The notes beneath the pieces are model-generated. The model saw only the letters and a program-made list of their open reading frames with translations. It searched no databases and had not been told where the DNA came from. A stretch of DNA of 16,499 bases, from positions 1 through 16,499 of the forward strand of contig CAYOUD010000049.1 of the NCBI GenBank assembly GCA_964407055.1, read 5' to 3'. The translations under genes and the position numbers were made by a program. Within the stretch, counting starts at the first letter, position 1. Each line of letters begins with the position of its first letter. The DNA is from JAQIBY01 sp964407055 (GTDB lineage Bacteria > Bacteroidota > Bacteroidia > Bacteroidales > ML635J-15). Below are positions 15,099 through 16,499 of this stretch, in pieces.

Positions 15099-16191
15099 AT
15101 GCTTGCAAAAGAACAGGTTAAAGAACTCAAAGATCGCCTGGATGCGTTAAGGGGGTACCTTTGACATTGAAATGCGATTACAAAAACTTCAAGAACTTGA
15201 ATTAAAAAGTCGCGCTGAAGGACTCTGGGATAACCCAGATGAAGCTCAGACTTTGATGAAGCAAATCTCCGAGCAAAAATCATGGATTAATGCGTATAAT
15301 TCATTTGCCACAAAAATCAGCGATTTGGAAGTGTTGCATGAATTTGCATTGGAAGGCGAGGCAGATGAAGCCGAAGTTAATGCCCAGTATAAAGATTGCA
15401 TAGAGGCTGTTGAAGTACTCGAGTTGAAAAACATGCTCGGCAACGAGGAAGACAATCTCAATGCCATTTTAAATATTAATGCCGGAGCCGGCGGTACGGA
15501 AAGTAACGATTGGGCTGAAATGCTCATGAGAATGTACATCCGCTGGGGAGAACGAAATAATTATTCTGTTAAACAAATTCACATGACAGAGGGAGATCAG
15601 GTTGGAATAAAATCTGTGACACTCGAATTTACCGGCGAATTTGCTTACGGATATTTAAAATCCGAAAATGGTGTACATCGCTTAGTTCGATTGTCTCCTT
15701 TTGATTCTGCGCACAAACGACATACCTCCTTCGCTTCGGTTTTTGTTTATCCCTTGGTTGATAACACCATCGATATTGAAATCGATTCCTCTGAAATTGA
15801 GTGGGACACCTATCGAAGTGGAGGAGCAGGCGGACAAAATGTCAATAAAGTGGAAACCGGCGTTAGACTGCGACATCTTCCTACCGGAATTACCATTGAA
15901 AATACGGAAACCCGCTCACAACATAAAAACAGAAATAATGCATTGCAATTGCTGAAATCTCAGCTGTACGAGTTGGAGTTACGTCGGCAAAATGAAGACA
16001 AACAAAAGATTGAAGGCGCAAAGAAAAAAATTGAATGGGGTTCACAAATTCGCTCCTATGTCATGCATCCGTACAAAATGGTTAAAGATTTAAGAACATC
16101 GCATGAAACCGGCAATGTACAAGCCGTTATGGACGGCGAATTAAATCCGTTTATTAAAGCATTTTTGATGGAATTTGGCGGCAGAAATTAG
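15099..16191 (+). CDS. prfB: Peptide chain release factor 2, two frames joined by programmed +1 frameshift
   Basis: RF2 reads UGA and UAA stop codons and triggers release of the finished protein. The coding sequence is join(15099..15161, 15163..16191), giving 363 residues (E. coli RF2 has 365). The first frame encodes 21 residues from ATG at 15099 and meets TGA at 15162. Slipping one base forward at CTT-TGA-C continues into the main frame. In the joined protein the stop-codon recognition motif S199-P-F201 and the catalytic G244-G-Q246 are intact. A tool that ignores the frameshift would start falsely at the ATG at 15172 and lose the N-terminus. It is 9 bases downstream of queA. Confidence 0.96.
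15149..15165 (+). promoter_or_regulatory. Programmed +1 frameshift signal of prfB
   Basis: The site is AAGGGGGTACCTTTGAC: a Shine-Dalgarno-like AGGGGG three bases before the slippery CTT, then the in-frame UGA followed by C, a weak termination context. This is the classic RF2 autoregulation site: when RF2 is scarce the ribosome pauses at UGA and slips +1, making more RF2. Confidence 0.95.
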
Positions 16192-16197
16192 TGTGGT

Positions 16198-16250
16198 GGG
16201 GAAATTTAAGTTTGAGTTGTCTATCTATTTCAGCATTAAATTTCCTTTTT
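16198..16250 (+). terminator. Probable Rho-independent terminator of the prfB gene row
   Basis: GGAAATTTAA (16200-16209) and TTAAATTTCC (16236-16245) form a perfect 10-bp stem, extendable by two G.U pairs from 16198, directly followed by a T5 tract (16246-16250). It begins 7 bases after the prfB stop. The 26-base loop is longer than usual and the stem is AT-rich. The right arm overlaps the end of the minus-strand fragment. Confidence 0.5.
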
Positions 16251-16458
16251 CTGTTAGTCTATATTTTTGTTTACTACTATTTGGTTTTTCAGCGATGGTT
16301 AATTCAATTAGTTCTTTTTCTAAAGCTGGTTGAAGATAATTTTTCCTAAAATTCTCTCTATTTGCTAAATTTAGCTTTTTCTGCAAATCTTGTCGTGTAT
16401 GTTCTCCAGTAAAAACGTTTAATAATTCCTCAACTTTCGTGGTGATACCGATTGTGAA
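16225..16458 (-). pseudogene. Decayed C-terminal winged-helix fragment, Fic-protein-like
   Basis: On the minus strand a 77-residue frame runs from an in-frame TGA (16459-16461) to a TAG at 16225, with no ATG before its last residues. The translation includes TKVEELLNVF, RQDLQKKLNLANRENFRK, NYLQPALEKELIELT and KQKYRLTEKG. This closely resembles the C-terminal winged helix found at the end of many Fic-family AMP-transferases and some AlbA-type ATP-binding proteins, including the preceding TTKV repeat unit. The catalytic part is absent: beyond the stop, the window's last 40 bases show no continuation in this frame. I read it as a remnant of a degraded toxin-like or accessory gene. An alternative is a frameshift with more of the gene beyond the window. 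Confidence 0.6.
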
Positions 16459-16499
16459 TCAAAATTGCCGATACAATTCATTTTATACTAATTTGAACT

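Noticed and set aside
15172..16191. prfB starting at the ATG at 15172
   Set aside because: The N-terminal 24 residues are encoded upstream across a canonical frameshift site, and the joined length fits RF2.

Overview
The window looks like chromosomal DNA of an AT-rich member of the phylum Bacteroidota. The evidence is a protein with a C-terminal type IX secretion (T9SS) sorting domain, DUF3098 and DUF5916 proteins, a CarboxypepD_reg-like protein, start codons preceded by A-rich leaders rather than Shine-Dalgarno sequences, and promoter-like motifs of the TTG/TAnnTTTG type. I cannot name a genus.

Left part (1-7689). A lone 1177-residue SNF2-type ATPase with a fused SWIM zinc finger (356-3889) lies downstream of a promoter set among three AATSATT half-sites. 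It converges on a GTG-started secreted CBM9-like/DUF5916 outer-membrane protein (3 kb downstream, minus strand). The two are separated by an unusual nested inverted repeat. A small MIF-family protein (6558-6902, plus) diverges from the DUF5916 gene. Two small secreted proteins follow on the minus strand: a short YwqK/MORN-type protein, and a carboxypeptidase-regulatory-like domain protein with its own terminator and promoter -7 box.

Middle (7690-8264). This 575-bp gap is the most unusual stretch. It holds a 216-bp MITE-like element with perfect 14-bp terminal inverted repeats, flanked on both sides by the tetranucleotide CTAA. Inside are a 40-position hairpin whose imperfections are mostly G.U-compatible on the plus strand, a second small hairpin, and a promoter-like TTG-N17-TAATTTTG at the right end that points out towards the next operon.

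Right part (8265-16191). Seven plus-strand genes are packed head to tail: a 1008-residue Ig-repeat T9SS cargo, ftsX, a DUF3098 membrane protein, uppP, truB (TTG start), queA and prfB. They cover cell division, lipid-carrier recycling for the cell wall, tRNA modification and translation termination, with a large surface protein at the head. prfB is encoded in two frames and needs a programmed +1 frameshift at CTTTGAC. A terminator-like hairpin follows it. The window ends in a decayed minus-strand fragment resembling the C-terminal winged helix of Fic-type proteins.

The best candidate for something undescribed is the mobile promoter/hairpin element at 7847-8062. The rest is mostly recognisable core or common Bacteroidota content.
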